This document shows, piece by piece, positions 24,015 through 33,552 of a stretch of DNA of 64,000 bases. The position numbers were made by a program, and so were the translations under genes. The notes under the pieces are model-generated. The model saw only the letters and a list, made by a program, of their open reading frames with translations, had not been told where the DNA came from and ran no database searches. The stretch is taken from contig CP064980.1 of the NCBI GenBank assembly GCA_016699535.1, positions 1,310,001 to 1,374,000 of the forward strand. The letters are read 5' to 3'. Within the stretch, counting starts at the first letter, position 1. Each line of letters opens with the position of its first letter. Origin of the DNA: Myxococcales bacterium. GTDB lineage: Bacteria; Myxococcota_A; Polyangia; Polyangiales; GCA-016699535.

Positions 24015-24263
24015 TTGTTTGGCACGAAGCTCCTCGATCGGTCAAACGAACATGATAGCGCAAAGGCTTATGCTTTGTGGATTTTTGCAGTGATAAAAAA
24101 TGGACGAGAGATCAATGACGAGTTTGCTCCTGCAGAAGTCATCGCGGCTTATCCCAGCTGGAAAAGAAAACGTGTGCGGCTTGCACGCAACTTTGCCTTC
24201 CAGTGGCCGATGAAGCTCATGACAGCACGGTGCGGTCAAAAGGAGGTGCGTGATGGCTCGTAA
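24015..24263 (+). CDS. Hypothetical protein
   Basis: An 82-residue frame starting at TTG with a basic C-terminal half. I know no family. Support comes mainly from its tight arrangement with the next gene: its end overlaps the next start and contains that gene's AAAGGAGG. A weak start codon and no clear ribosome site make it uncertain. Confidence 0.35.
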   Translation: MFGTKLLDRSNEHDSAKAYALWIFAVIKNGREINDEFAPAEVIAAYPSWKRKRVRLARNFAFQWPMKLMTARCGQKEVRDGS

Positions 24264-24489
24264 AAAGAAACACAAAACTTCGCGACATAGGAGAAGTGCA
24301 CCGCAGTCACAGATGATAACCATCGGAGATCACGACGGTGACTGTCCTATTTGCCAAGCGCTCAAGGCCAACGGGCCTAGCGTGGGAAAAAACTTTGGGC
24401 CACAGTTGGACATGGTGTCTGTCTCGCCCGAAGAAGCCGCAGACATGGTGGCTCTCATGGACATGGTCAACAAAAAATACCTGGACTAG
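24253..24489 (+). CDS. Hypothetical small CPICQ protein
   Basis: A 78-residue protein with a basic start (ARKKKHKTSRHRR), a single CPIC pair in GDCPICQALKANGP, and an acidic helical end (SPEEAADMVALMDMVNKKY). AAAGGAGG stands 7 bp before the ATG. The CxxC pair suggests possible metal binding by a dimer. No family is recognised. Confidence 0.55.
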   Translation: MARKKKHKTSRHRRSAPQSQMITIGDHDGDCPICQALKANGPSVGKNFGPQLDMVSVSPEEAADMVALMDMVNKKYLD

Positions 24490-24590
24490 CGGTGCTCTTC
24501 AAAAGTGCTCCCTAAGAGCCAGACGGTTCAATAAGCGGCTGGGGGTCACGACAATAAACCCATGCATTTGCGATTCAAGAATTTTTTTAT

Positions 24591-24720
24591 CGTCATTTTT
24601 GACGCTTAAAGATATATTATTAAATATTATCGTCTATTTTGACGAATTAGAACATGTGTAGTATTTTTATTAACTCGTCTATTATGTCATAATAAATGTA
24701 TGATCGGACGTTTTATCGTC
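24591..24720. promoter_or_regulatory. Repeated operator-like sites upstream of hipBA
   Basis: CGTCATTTTTGACG (24591-24604), CGTCTATTTTGACG (24631-24644) and CGTCTATTATGTCA (24676-24689) share a CGTC-N6-GACG inverted repeat, at 40- and 45-bp spacing. GACGTTTTATCGTC (24707-24720) has the arms inverted. A/T-rich -10-like sequence lies between. HipB repressors bind several such inverted repeats before hipBA, so these are likely operators. Confidence 0.65.
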
Positions 24721-24734
24721 GAATTAGGCAGTTT

Positions 24735-25094
24735 ATGGGATTTGCTTCAGAAAACAGCGATCAAGCGCTTTTAAAAGAGTTCGGTGAGCGCCTGGCGCAC
24801 ATTCGCTTAGGGCGCAATCAAAGCCAGGCTGAGCTTGCGCGCGAGGCTGGTATCTCCAAACGCACACTTGAGCGCCTCGAAGCCGGGCAAGCATCGCAGT
24901 GGCGCAACGTGCTTCGCGTGCTTCGTGTACTTGGTTTACTTGGCAGACTCGATTCGCTTTTTCCGAAACCAGCGCCAAGTCCCATGGCCCAACTTAAGCT
25001 TCGCGGCAAGATACGCAAACGCGCCTCTGGCAGCCGAGCGCAAAAACCTGAAACCGAACCCTGGACTTGGGACGATACAGACGAGGGCAGGTGA
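24735..25094 (+). CDS. hipB: HipB-type HTH antitoxin/repressor
   Basis: About 119 residues with an XRE-type helix-turn-helix at residues 14-60: LAHIRLGRNQSQAELAREAG, ISKRTLERLEAGQ. A longer basic tail (KLRGKIRKRASGSR) follows. HipB represses the operon and keeps HipA inactive. ATG 24735 is chosen because the HTH family usually starts here; ATG 24696 lies inside the operator region. Its TGA overlaps the hipA GTG as GTGA. Confidence 0.85.
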   Translation: MGFASENSDQALLKEFGERLAHIRLGRNQSQAELAREAGISKRTLERLEAGQASQWRNVLRVLRVLGLLGRLDSLFPKPAPSPMAQLKLRGKIRKRASGSRAQKPETEPWTWDDTDEGR

Positions 25095-26392
25095 GCAGCG
25101 TTGCGCGCGTTAAGCTCTGGGGACGCACCATCGGCGCTGTGCTGCTTGAAGACGGTAAACGCACCGCAGCCTTTGAGTACGACAAAGATTTTGCACAAAG
25201 CGGCATCGAAATCGCGCCACTTACCATGCCCTTGTCGCATCAAATCTACCGTTTTCCTGAACTTGATCATGGCACTTTTTTAGGATTGCCCGGAATGCTT
25301 GCCGATGCATTGCCCGACAAGTTTGGCAATGCAGTCATTGACGTGTGGCTCGCGCAGCAAGGACGCAGCAAGGAAAGCTTTAACGCAATAGAGCGCTTGT
25401 GTTACACGGGTCGCCGCGGCACTGGAGCGCTTGAATTTGAACCTGCCATCGGCCCTAGCAAGAATGAAGCGCGCACTTTAAAGGTCGATGCTTTGGTAGC
25501 GCTCGCAAGTGAGATTCTTAGCAAACGCGAGGCGTTTCGTGTCTCTTTTTCCGAAGACAGCAAAGAGCAGGCTCTTAAGGACATGTTGCTTGTGGGAAGC
25601 TCAGCTGGCGGCGCCCGGGCCAAAGCCTTGATTGCCTGGAACCCGCGCACAAATGAAGTGCGCTCAGGACAGTTGCCTGCACAAGGCGGTTTTGAATATT
25701 GGATTTTAAAGTTTGATGGGGTTCGCCGCAACCGCGACAAAGAACTCGATGATCCGGTGGGGTTTGGCGCTATCGAATATGCCTATCACCAGATGGCCAA
25801 GGCAGCTGGCATTCAGATGAGCCCGTGCAGACTGCTTGAGGAACATGGCCGGCGGCATTTTATGACCAAACGTTTTGATCGCTTGGACTCCGGCGGAAAA
25901 CTTCACATGCAATCGCTGTGCGCGCTCGCTCACTACGATTTCAATCGCGCCGGCGCTCATTCCTACGAGCAAGTGTTCATGGTGCTAAGGCGTCTTGGGC
26001 TTAACATGGACAGCCAGGAAGAGCAGTTTCGCCGCATGTGTTTCAATGTCGTGGCCCGTAACCAGGACGATCACGTCAAAAACATCGCCTTTCTAATGGA
26101 CAAAACCGGAACGTGGTCCTTGTCTCCTGCCTTCGATCTGACATTTAGCTACGATCCCACCGGCGCCTGGACCGCACAACATCAAATGTCGCTGAACGAA
26201 AAACGCGATCATTTCGAGCGTAGCGATTTCAAAGCCATTGGCAATCACGCGGGCCTAAAACGCGGCAGAGCAGAGCAGATTTTGGATGAAGTTATCGATG
26301 CTGCGAGCCATTGGCCCAAGTTCGCCAAACAAGCCGACGTCGATTCCGAATGGCAAAAGCACATCCAAAACAGCCTGCGCCTCAAATTTTAA
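25091..26392 (+). CDS. hipA: HipA serine/threonine kinase toxin
   Basis: A 433-residue HipA-family kinase. Visible parts are the N-terminal subdomain (VKLWGRTIGAVLLEDG), the gly-rich loop VGSSAGGARAKALIAW, the hinge GFEYWILKFDG, the catalytic loop NVVARNQDDHVKNIAFLMD and the metal-binding LSPAFDL. E. coli HipA phosphorylates glutamyl-tRNA synthetase and induces dormancy; the target here is unknown. The GTG at 25091 overlaps the hipB stop. Length is normal and no defect is visible. Confidence 0.95.
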   Translation: MSSVARVKLWGRTIGAVLLEDGKRTAAFEYDKDFAQSGIEIAPLTMPLSHQIYRFPELDHGTFLGLPGMLADALPDKFGNAVIDVWLAQQGRSKESFNAIERLCYTGRRGTGALEFEPAIGPSKNEARTLKVDALVALASEILSKREAFRVSFSEDSKEQALKDMLLVGSSAGGARAKALIAWNPRTNEVRSGQLPAQGGFEYWILKFDGVRRNRDKELDDPVGFGAIEYAYHQMAKAAGIQMSPCRLLEEHGRRHFMTKRFDRLDSGGKLHMQSLCALAHYDFNRAGAHSYEQVFMVLRRLGLNMDSQEEQFRRMCFNVVARNQDDHVKNIAFLMDKTGTWSLSPAFDLTFSYDPTGAWTAQHQMSLNEKRDHFERSDFKAIGNHAGLKRGRAEQILDEVIDAASHWPKFAKQADVDSEWQKHIQNSLRLKF

Positions 26393-26454
26393 GTCCGGGG
26401 ACTGCGGTAAATTGCGAACACTCGCAACACTTCTCAAGGAAGCTATTACCGAGA

Positions 26455-27264
26455 TCAACGGGTCGTCTTTTTTGTTTTCATCGAATTATTTAGCGAGGCT
26501 CGATTTTTCAGCATTCCGAAATGAAGGTGATGTTGATGCATTCCCTTTTTCAGGTCGGATTTTGTAAGCGCTTGCAACTTCATTGCGCGCTGCGTGCAGT
26601 AGCCCGCCCAATCGGACCAGTCTGCTGCTGCGATTTTGGCAAACGATTGGACACAAAAAACATAGGATCCAGCCGCTTGCATAGCATAAGGCCGAATCAT
26701 GTTGTTTAGGGTCGAGCCATAGACTTGCAGTAGCTCCTCGTCGGATGCAACTTCACTTGGTATGGGCGCTCCGCTCAATCCGCCGAGAGTGTCTTCAAAA
26801 AGATAACCGGCTAATGCTGCTGCGACTGCGCCTTCAATCATGATGCGTTCCTCTTGTTTAGCTGCTTTGTCCGATGCGGCTTCGGCAACCTCATCGAGTG
26901 CAGCAACAGCCAAGCTCACTGCAACCTTGCGCTGTTCAAACCAATCGGTGAACGGTCCTTGCGCCCACTGCTTTACTGAATCCTGACTTGTGTCTTGGGG
27001 TGGCTCTGGCGGGCGAATCGCAATGGCTTTTTCAACCATCGTCCATGCTATTTGCAACATTTCCGTAAGCTCTTCACGCGCAACGGCGGGCTGGGGAACA
27101 GGGATAGGTACGGTGGTTCGAATCACCCTTACAGCTGTACTTGGTGAACTTTCTGTTTCTTCATGGCCTGTAGTTTGGGGCGCTGTGGATGAGACTGTAT
27201 CGCTTTCGTTGCTGCTACACGCGCTCAAAGTAATAAGCAAAAAGAACAAGCATCGTACTGCCAT
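26455..27264 (-). CDS. Hypothetical lipoprotein
   Basis: A 269-residue lipoprotein (LITLSAC). A Thr/Ser/Pro-rich linker (about residues 20-60) leads to a helical domain rich in Ala and Glu, with two cysteines near the end (FCVQSF, GYCTQR) and a basic C-terminus. I know no family. It is convergent with hipA, 62 bp away. Confidence 0.65.
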   Translation of the reverse strand: MAVRCLFFLLITLSACSSNESDTVSSTAPQTTGHEETESSPSTAVRVIRTTVPIPVPQPAVAREELTEMLQIAWTMVEKAIAIRPPEPPQDTSQDSVKQWAQGPFTDWFEQRKVAVSLAVAALDEVAEAASDKAAKQEERIMIEGAVAAALAGYLFEDTLGGLSGAPIPSEVASDEELLQVYGSTLNNMIRPYAMQAAGSYVFCVQSFAKIAAADWSDWAGYCTQRAMKLQALTKSDLKKGMHQHHLHFGMLKNRASLNNSMKTKKTTR

Positions 27265-27484
27265 GAAAGCAAGCTAGCAAAACGATCTTTGGACAGCAAC
27301 AAAGGGCTTTCTGTTTTTGGGGTCGCATACGGTTGCTGAAAAAGTAAATCCAGGGACTTTACTAGACACCTAAGCCCCAGTTTCCTACGTGAACACACCT
27401 ATCTTCTGTCCACAACTGTCTCCACCATGTGTCGAGATCATTGCCTTAATTAGATGGTACGTTTCTTGCTCTCTATTTGAACTC

Positions 27485-28462
27485 ATGCGCTTTACTTCAT
27501 GCTTTTGTCTTGGAATCGTTTTATTGGCTGCTTGTGCGAGTGAAATGGTGGACCTTGAAGACCACAAGTCCGCTAGCATTGGCTCCGATGCCGAGTGCAA
27601 TAGCGCTAAAGAGTGGGGCCACGCGATCCAGTATGCGAACATGCTGATGCTTGAATCCATTCGTGTCAACAACTATGGTCTCGTCGATCGTCCCGGTATC
27701 TTCGAAAGCATTCTACGCTTTCATCATCGTCCTTTCACAAAGGCTGCGGGCTATGATCCAGACATCACAGATTTTACGTTGAGCGAAGACTTTGGGTACT
27801 TGGAGTCTGCGCCCTGGACTCTTGAAGTTCAATTCAGCGATGAAGTTACTTGGGCATACACCCTTATTCCAAATTTTGGCAAAGTAGACGTTGTTGCAAT
27901 CGACACATCTCAAGGCGGAGAAGAGTATTGCTATCAAGATCCTGATTTTGAGCTTGACCCAACACAGTGCGCTCAGGATAGATACCACGAGCATGCGGTT
28001 TTGCGGGGACCGTTTGACGGAAATCTTTTGATAAATGATAGCCCCGATAAAATTCTTGGTATGCTTGGACCGAATGAGGCGGATACCATTTATGTTTCGA
28101 TCAATAATCAAAACTGGTGGTGGTTGAGTAGGCTTGCTGTGAAACTGGAAACGCCGCAAGCTGTTCCAGAAAGCTTTGACGTCGACGTCGCTTTTGAATG
28201 CGATTCGGATTTTTACGATGACCGTGAAGTGTATAGCGAAATCACCTGTGATGGCACTTATGATCCTGAAAATAAACAGTGTTATGCGTTAGTGAGCGAA
28301 AACAAACGCGAGCGAAACGCAAACGTTGCCGCTGATTGCAAAATCGATGAAGGCATTGGAACACCATCTGAAGTGGGTCGCTTCATTGTCACCGTCCGAG
28401 CCAGAAAGGGTTTCAACGGCTGTATCCCCTATAAAATCGGTTTTGGTCTCGGCGGCTTTTGA
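27485..28462 (+). CDS. Hypothetical lipoprotein
   Basis: A 325-residue lipoprotein (LGIVLLAAC). The mature part is acidic, with several cysteines and the closing region VGRFIVTVRARKGFNGCIPY, which resembles the closing GCQPYRLHMTLNW of the lipoprotein at 32387-33070. The two may share a C-terminal domain. No family is recognised. Start 27485 is set by the lipobox. Confidence 0.65.
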   Translation: MRFTSCFCLGIVLLAACASEMVDLEDHKSASIGSDAECNSAKEWGHAIQYANMLMLESIRVNNYGLVDRPGIFESILRFHHRPFTKAAGYDPDITDFTLSEDFGYLESAPWTLEVQFSDEVTWAYTLIPNFGKVDVVAIDTSQGGEEYCYQDPDFELDPTQCAQDRYHEHAVLRGPFDGNLLINDSPDKILGMLGPNEADTIYVSINNQNWWWLSRLAVKLETPQAVPESFDVDVAFECDSDFYDDREVYSEITCDGTYDPENKQCYALVSENKRERNANVAADCKIDEGIGTPSEVGRFIVTVRARKGFNGCIPYKIGFGLGGF

Positions 28463-28520
28463 CGGATACCAATACGATACTCTTGTTTTTCCATGAACGA
28501 CCTTTTATTCGTCCTGCTGT

Positions 28521-28844
28521 TCATCTAAGGGGTCGTAGTTCGTTGCAACTCAGTTTTTCTATGAGGCTTTCAACATCTTCGATGGCGTCGGAGTACCATC
28601 CGTGTATTTCAGCGTTATGAAGATGATTTGTTGCGCCTTGTCCTATCGACGCAAAAATAGCATCAGTGCATTGGTTGGTTTTCATAATTTCCACAACAGC
28701 TTTTCCATTGAGGCCGCTGTTTCGGAAAAACGCTTTGCTGCCGAGTTCTGTATCGTAGAGTACGACCCACTTTGCTTTACCAAAGTGTTCAGAAATTCGA
28801 GGCTTATCTTCTTTTTTTACAACAGGGATTCCAATTTTCGGCAT
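28521..28844 (-). CDS. NifX/NafY-like (dinitrogenase FeMo-cofactor domain) protein
   Basis: A 107-residue protein matching the small ribonuclease-H-like fold of PF02579: MPKIGIPVV, the RISEHFGKAKWVVLYD segment and VVEIMKTNQCTDAIFAS..GQGA. Family members bind iron-molybdenum cofactors or other metal clusters. No nitrogenase genes are near, so a role in another metal-related process is likely. ATG 28844 fits the family start; 28874 adds ten residues. Confidence 0.78.
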   Translation of the reverse strand: MPKIGIPVVKKEDKPRISEHFGKAKWVVLYDTELGSKAFFRNSGLNGKAVVEIMKTNQCTDAIFASIGQGATNHLHNAEIHGWYSDAIEDVESLIEKLSCNELRPLR

Positions 28845-28976
28845 GGCTATGTCCTGGTAGAGAGGCGAAGACATTCTTAGGGTAATGAAAGGTCACGAGC
28901 TAAATGATTGGTCGCAAGTCGAGGCCTCCCATCGTGTTTACGATGAGGGGCCGTCGAGATGTTTCGCGAAGTTCTT

Positions 28977-29390
28977 CTAAGACTGTTCTGCCAGTTTTTC
29001 CCTTTGCGCGGCGATGAGCTCTTCCAGCTCTTTGAGTCTATTTGCAATATTTTGTTTGCTCTGCTCTTGAATGGATTCGGCACTTTTTTCAATGGCAGTG
29101 AGATCTTGCTCTACTGAGTTTTCTGCTTTCTCAAGTTCCGCGTTTAGTTCTACTTTCTTTAGCTCAGCTTGCGATTCCAATGTTCGAAGGTCTGAGCGCA
29201 GGTTGTTTAATTTCTCGCGGCTGGTTTGAATAAACTCATCTTTCATCGCGTTGACTTGCGTTTCAGCCTGCTCTTTCATTTGAGTGGCTTGCTGCTCGAG
29301 GCTGGTTTCATTAATGTTTTCTGGCTCTTTCTTCGAGCAACTGAAGATAGAAAGGACCGATGCCGCCACTACCACTAGTGTTTTTTTCAT
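28977..29390 (-). CDS. Coiled-coil lipoprotein
   Basis: A 137-residue lipoprotein (SVLSIFSC) whose mature part is almost entirely charged coiled coil (residues about 25-135, rich in Glu, Lys, Gln). AAGGAGG stands 5 bp before the ATG at 29390; the frame is open to 29588 but without support. It may be a structural spacer between membrane and wall; no family is recognised. Confidence 0.75.
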   Translation of the reverse strand: MKKTLVVVAASVLSIFSCSKKEPENINETSLEQQATQMKEQAETQVNAMKDEFIQTSREKLNNLRSDLRTLESQAELKKVELNAELEKAENSVEQDLTAIEKSAESIQEQSKQNIANRLKELEELIAAQREKLAEQS

Positions 29391-29586
29391 AATGCCTCCT
29401 TTTAGGCTTTTTTTGACGCTTGGAACGGTGCCGTGCACAATTTGTTGCACTTTTGCTACCTCAAGCGTTGAGCTCAGCTTATACCACGAGGAGCCAGCCT
29501 TGACAAAAGCTGCCCTAGATTGCCCTTGCATGGATTCATGTTTCTCAGGTAGTCCTGCTGGTATGAACAACACAATATGGAGTGAC

Positions 29587-30456
29587 ATGTCTTTGCAAAT
29601 TTATCGATGCGCTACGTTACTTGGAATGATTTTGTTTGTTGGATGTGGCTCTTCTCAAAGCAGACCGTCCAGCCGGCAGGAATCTAGTTCGGGGCAAGAA
29701 GCTGCAGTTGAGCAGCAGCCTAAGACAGGTATTCAGGGCGAAGAAGTAAGTTATCAAGCAGATGGCGTGACGCTTAAAGGCTATCTTGCTTACAATGCCG
29801 ATCAAGCAGATAAGCGTCCTGGGGTGCTCGTCGTGCACGAATGGTGGGGGCACAATGACTATGCGCGTAAGCGTGCTCGCATGCTTGCTGAAATGGGCTA
29901 TACCGCGCTAGCACTCGACATGTTTGGTGAAGGAAAAAACACTACGCATCCTGAAACTGCAAAACAATTTGTTGGCGAAGTGCTGAAAGATGCCAATGTG
30001 GGTGAGGTTCGTTTCAATGCGGCGCTTTCATTGCTTAAGGCACACGATACGGTTGATCCCGACAAGATTGCAGCCATCGGTTATTGTTTTGGTGCTGGCG
30101 TAGTGCTTCACATGGCCAGGGTTGGGGCGGATCTCAACGCGGTAGCAAGTTTTCATGGTTCGCTTGATACTAACACACCGGCTAAGCGTGGAACGATTAA
30201 AGCCAAACTATTAGTTCAAAACGGCGGAGCAGATCCTTTTGTTCCTCCGGCCCTGGTTAAGAAATTTAAAAATGAAATGAAAAAGGCTAAGGCTGATTTG
30301 ACCTTCATCAACTATCCGGGTGCTAAACACGCGTTTACTAACCCCGAAGCGACTGAGCTTGGCAAAGAAAACAATCTTCCCTTGGCTTATGATAAAGCAG
30401 CCGATGAGAAAAGCTGGCAAGAACTTAAGCTTTTCTTAGAAAAAATATTTCACTGA
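29587..30456 (+). CDS. Dienelactone hydrolase family lipoprotein
   Basis: A 289-residue alpha/beta hydrolase with lipobox LFVGC (Cys20). The DLH triad is complete: Cys167 in GYCFGAG, Asp216 in GGADPF and His248 in AKHAF, with the family HEWWG at residues 84-88. Such enzymes hydrolyse lactones or esters. This one is periplasmic or membrane-anchored. GGAG lies 6 bp before the ATG at 29587. Confidence 0.88.
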   Translation: MSLQIYRCATLLGMILFVGCGSSQSRPSSRQESSSGQEAAVEQQPKTGIQGEEVSYQADGVTLKGYLAYNADQADKRPGVLVVHEWWGHNDYARKRARMLAEMGYTALALDMFGEGKNTTHPETAKQFVGEVLKDANVGEVRFNAALSLLKAHDTVDPDKIAAIGYCFGAGVVLHMARVGADLNAVASFHGSLDTNTPAKRGTIKAKLLVQNGGADPFVPPALVKKFKNEMKKAKADLTFINYPGAKHAFTNPEATELGKENNLPLAYDKAADEKSWQELKLFLEKIFH

Positions 30457-30628
30457 TTTATCGTCACTGAAGTTCGGTAGAATTTTTAGTTAGTTTTCCA
30501 GCTTCAGTTTCTCCGCTTTGTCCTGCGCGGTATTTCGATCAATTGTGTTGCAAAAAACACTCTAGTAGTGGGGGTAATGCTGTTGACTGTGTCTAAACTA
30601 CAGCATGCCGCTATTGTTTTATGAATGC

Positions 30629-32170
30629 CTAACCGTTAGGGTAAATGCAGTTGATGTATTCTTCTATATTGGCGATGCCATCTCCGTTGCGGTCTGTATC
30701 TGCATCATTAGTGTTGGGGTCAAGGCCGATTGCTTCTTCCCATACATCTGGCATGCCATCCTGATCGTTGTCGGTTGGGGCATTTCCTGAGGGGTAACTT
30801 GGCCATCCACCAACGTCGGATTGTGAATCGATGATTTGACCCGTTAGCTGTTGGACGTCATCAATGACTCGAATATCCACTGCGTCACGATAAGGATGAA
30901 TGGCTCCGGCATACGCCAGCACTTCGTCGTAGGCCGATGCTGCTTCACTTTGCGCAACACCGGATGGTTCGAATACCATCATATTCACACTTGGGTTTTG
31001 ATCGCCGTTAATAAAGGTCCAATTGCTATCGTACTCATCGTTGTTTGGATCGTCACGTATGTTACCAAGGAGGTAGTATTTCGTGTTTGACGCTGGTGTA
31101 TCGCTAAAGCGAAAAATGTCATGGCGAGAATCTGTCCCTGAACGATAGTAGTTCGCGAAAATATGAAGGGAGTTGGGGTAGCTGCCAGTGACCGTGGGAC
31201 CATCGCCCCAATTGTAAACCACGTTGTTGATGAACTCTCCGCCAAGTGCACCTTTAAAGTTAGGGTTACGATCGTTGTTGTGAGCAAAAAGGTTGTGATG
31301 CACCGAAATGCTTTCTGTTCCTTCGCCGATCAACAACCCCATGCTGTGGGGACCAGGCTGGGTATCTCCTTCATCAATATGGATGCTGTTGTACAGACCT
31401 TCAGCGACAATGCTCCACTGAATGGTAACATGATCCAACTGACGAAAGGTTTCGGTGCTCCCGCTCACGGTTTTGGCCCATGTCGATATATTTTCATCGA
31501 TGCCCCAACTTACCGATGAATGGTCAACGATCACATTGTATATAGGACCTCCGTTGTTGCCAGATGAGATCTTAATGCCATCACGATCAACACCAGGAGG
31601 ACCGTTTGGGTTATCCCCAATGCGAAAGCGAATCCCTCGAATAATAACATCATGTGTTTTTACTTCGATGCCTGCATTAGCAAGGGCGATGCCTCCACCT
31701 GGGGCAGTTTGACCGGCCACGGTGATATAGGGGTTTGTTATCTTGATTGCAGAGTCGAGTTGAATCAGTCCTCCGACGCGAAAAATGACGATACGTGGCC
31801 CATCGGATTCTAACGCGTCCCGTAGACTACCAACACCGGCGTTATCGGTATTTGTGACAAATGTAACGCGACCGCCGCGACCACCTAGAGTGTGCTTTCC
31901 GAATCCCTCTGCACTGGGAAAGGCCAGTGATGCATCTGAATAGATATTGCAACTGTCGTTAACTTCAGTCTGAAGCGCGGCGGTTGAGGCACTCATTGCG
32001 TTGTTTTGTGCTGCTCCTGCAGCATGGCTGCCAGCGGCTGATCCCGATTCCAGTGTTGAGTTTCCGATGATACCGTTTGTGCAGCATACGCTCGTAATAA
32101 GCGCGCAGTAACATAACCAGCGCGACTTTGTGCCCAAGCTTTTTTGCCGTAGCGGGCTGGGCTTGGGCAT
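30629..32170 (-). CDS. Pectate-lyase-like beta-helix protein with TSP3-like repeats
   Basis: About 513 residues. After a signal (ALITSVCC) it has a right-handed beta-helix domain typical of PL1-like lyases: FPSAEGFGKHTLGGRGG, GSLRDAL, ITVAGQTAPGGGI, HDVIIRGIRFRIGD, VIVDHSSVSWGIDE. The C-terminus carries Ca-binding-like repeats (DNDQDGMPDVWE, DTDRNGDGIANIEEY). It probably degrades a pectin-like polysaccharide outside the cell. Start is uncertain: ATG 32170, or ATG/TTG near 32194-32197. Confidence 0.85.
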   Translation of the reverse strand: MPKPSPLRQKSLGTKSRWLCYCALITSVCCTNGIIGNSTLESGSAAGSHAAGAAQNNAMSASTAALQTEVNDSCNIYSDASLAFPSAEGFGKHTLGGRGGRVTFVTNTDNAGVGSLRDALESDGPRIVIFRVGGLIQLDSAIKITNPYITVAGQTAPGGGIALANAGIEVKTHDVIIRGIRFRIGDNPNGPPGVDRDGIKISSGNNGGPIYNVIVDHSSVSWGIDENISTWAKTVSGSTETFRQLDHVTIQWSIVAEGLYNSIHIDEGDTQPGPHSMGLLIGEGTESISVHHNLFAHNNDRNPNFKGALGGEFINNVVYNWGDGPTVTGSYPNSLHIFANYYRSGTDSRHDIFRFSDTPASNTKYYLLGNIRDDPNNDEYDSNWTFINGDQNPSVNMMVFEPSGVAQSEAASAYDEVLAYAGAIHPYRDAVDIRVIDDVQQLTGQIIDSQSDVGGWPSYPSGNAPTDNDQDGMPDVWEEAIGLDPNTNDADTDRNGDGIANIEEYINCIYPNG

Positions 32171-32386
32171 AAAAAAATCGGAGATCAGGGTCATCAATCG
32201 TTAGGATTGCAAGGATCGTTCCAGCAAATTAGTCAATGATATTCGATATGGTTTAGAGCAATGCCCGCTCTGAAGTGATCTGGGATACCAAATGCTCCAC
32301 GAGACCAACTACGCATCGAATTAACTGTTCGTGTTGAAAGTTTCTCTTCGTGTGATACCGCAAAGAAGCAGGAAGGGAGTTGTTGT

Positions 32387-33070
32387 ATGAAGAAGTTGTA
32401 CGTGCAAACTAAGTCGCTTGGTCTTGGTGTATGTTTGACGGTCTGTATTGCGTGTCAAGCTGATGTAGACCCAACCGTGGAGCGAAATGTTCAAGATGAG
32501 ACGAGTTGCGATGATGCCGCCGATGTAGTGAATCTTGATAATTACTATACGAATGTCGACCGTTGGAACTGGGTTCACAAAATTAGTTATGATGGCAGAG
32601 TTAGTGCTGGTGACGTGGACTCTTATGCGTTGACGATTGAAGATTTAGATGGAGTGGCTGTTTGGGCCCCATACGTTGACCTCGATATTATTGGCGAGGC
32701 TGTACAAGATAACGCTAACAATGAAGATGAAAAACGCCTTGGATTAGACAATGCGGATGCAACTCTGAGTCTGAATTATCATTTTGAGTGCGGCGAAGTT
32801 GGCTCAATAGGCAAACTTAATTGTGATTCCTGGCCACCCAGAGTAGCGGCTGATGAAGATTGTTCTTTTGTCGGGCGTGCTACGCGCGATACAAGAGAGG
32901 TGAGCACTCTTTATTGCGTTGGCCCCAATGGCGATAAACGAAGTGCTAGTGGAATCCTATACCTCGATGTGACTGCGTCTACTGATCTAGTGGGGTGTCA
33001 GCCTTATCGTTTGCATATGACTCTAAATTGGGCGGTGGCGCATTCCGAGAATCTAAACAATCCAATGTAA
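32387..33070 (+). CDS. Hypothetical lipoprotein
   Basis: A 227-residue lipoprotein (CLTVCIAC) rich in Asp, with cysteines in pairs along the chain and closing VGCQPYRLHMTLNW. It looks related at its end to the lipoprotein at 27485-28462. AGGAAGGGAG stands before the ATG. No family is recognised. Confidence 0.68.
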   Translation: MKKLYVQTKSLGLGVCLTVCIACQADVDPTVERNVQDETSCDDAADVVNLDNYYTNVDRWNWVHKISYDGRVSAGDVDSYALTIEDLDGVAVWAPYVDLDIIGEAVQDNANNEDEKRLGLDNADATLSLNYHFECGEVGSIGKLNCDSWPPRVAADEDCSFVGRATRDTREVSTLYCVGPNGDKRSASGILYLDVTASTDLVGCQPYRLHMTLNWAVAHSENLNNPM

Positions 33071-33075
33071 ACTAG

Positions 33076-33449
33076 TTATTGAATGCGAGAGACATTGTAT
33101 TCCCAATTTTGCCCATCAAAAGGTTGAATATCAAACTCTGCAAGTTGAATGCTATCTAAGCAGCGTAAGTTGACGCTAAAGCCCGCAGGATGTGAGCGAG
33201 GGACATAGAAGGATTGCACTCCGCATCGTTTGCAAAAAGATGTTTTGCCGTGTGCGTGTTAAAAGTATAGAGATTTAAACGGTCGTGGCCTGATGTCAGA
33301 GTGAACTGTTCTTGTGAAACAATAAGGTGAAGAAAAGCCTTTTTGTGACACAGGGAACAATTGCAAGCATATGCGGTTTTTTCTGTCGTACGAACCTTGA
33401 AGCGAACCGCGCCGCAATGACAACCCCCTGCAAATTCGTATGTCGACAT
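33076..33449 (-). pseudogene. GFA-family protein gene with frameshift
   Basis: A glutathione-dependent formaldehyde-activating-like (GFA, PF04828) zinc protein. The first frame gives GGCHCGAVRFKV and CNCSLCHKK, the usual zinc ligands. At the A5 run (33234-33238 on +) the frame breaks; one extra base restores FCKRCGVQSFYVPRSHPAG, the expected third CxxC and tail, to a stop at 33076. Either a one-base loss or an assembly error at the homopolymer. Confidence 0.85.
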
Positions 33450-33552
33450 GACGGTAAGTTAACACGATTGTGTGATGTAGCGCCATGTATGTTTAGACAG
33501 GATACTTTTGGGCTTTCTTATTTCTTGTCGAAATTTGAGCTATACTAGTCTG

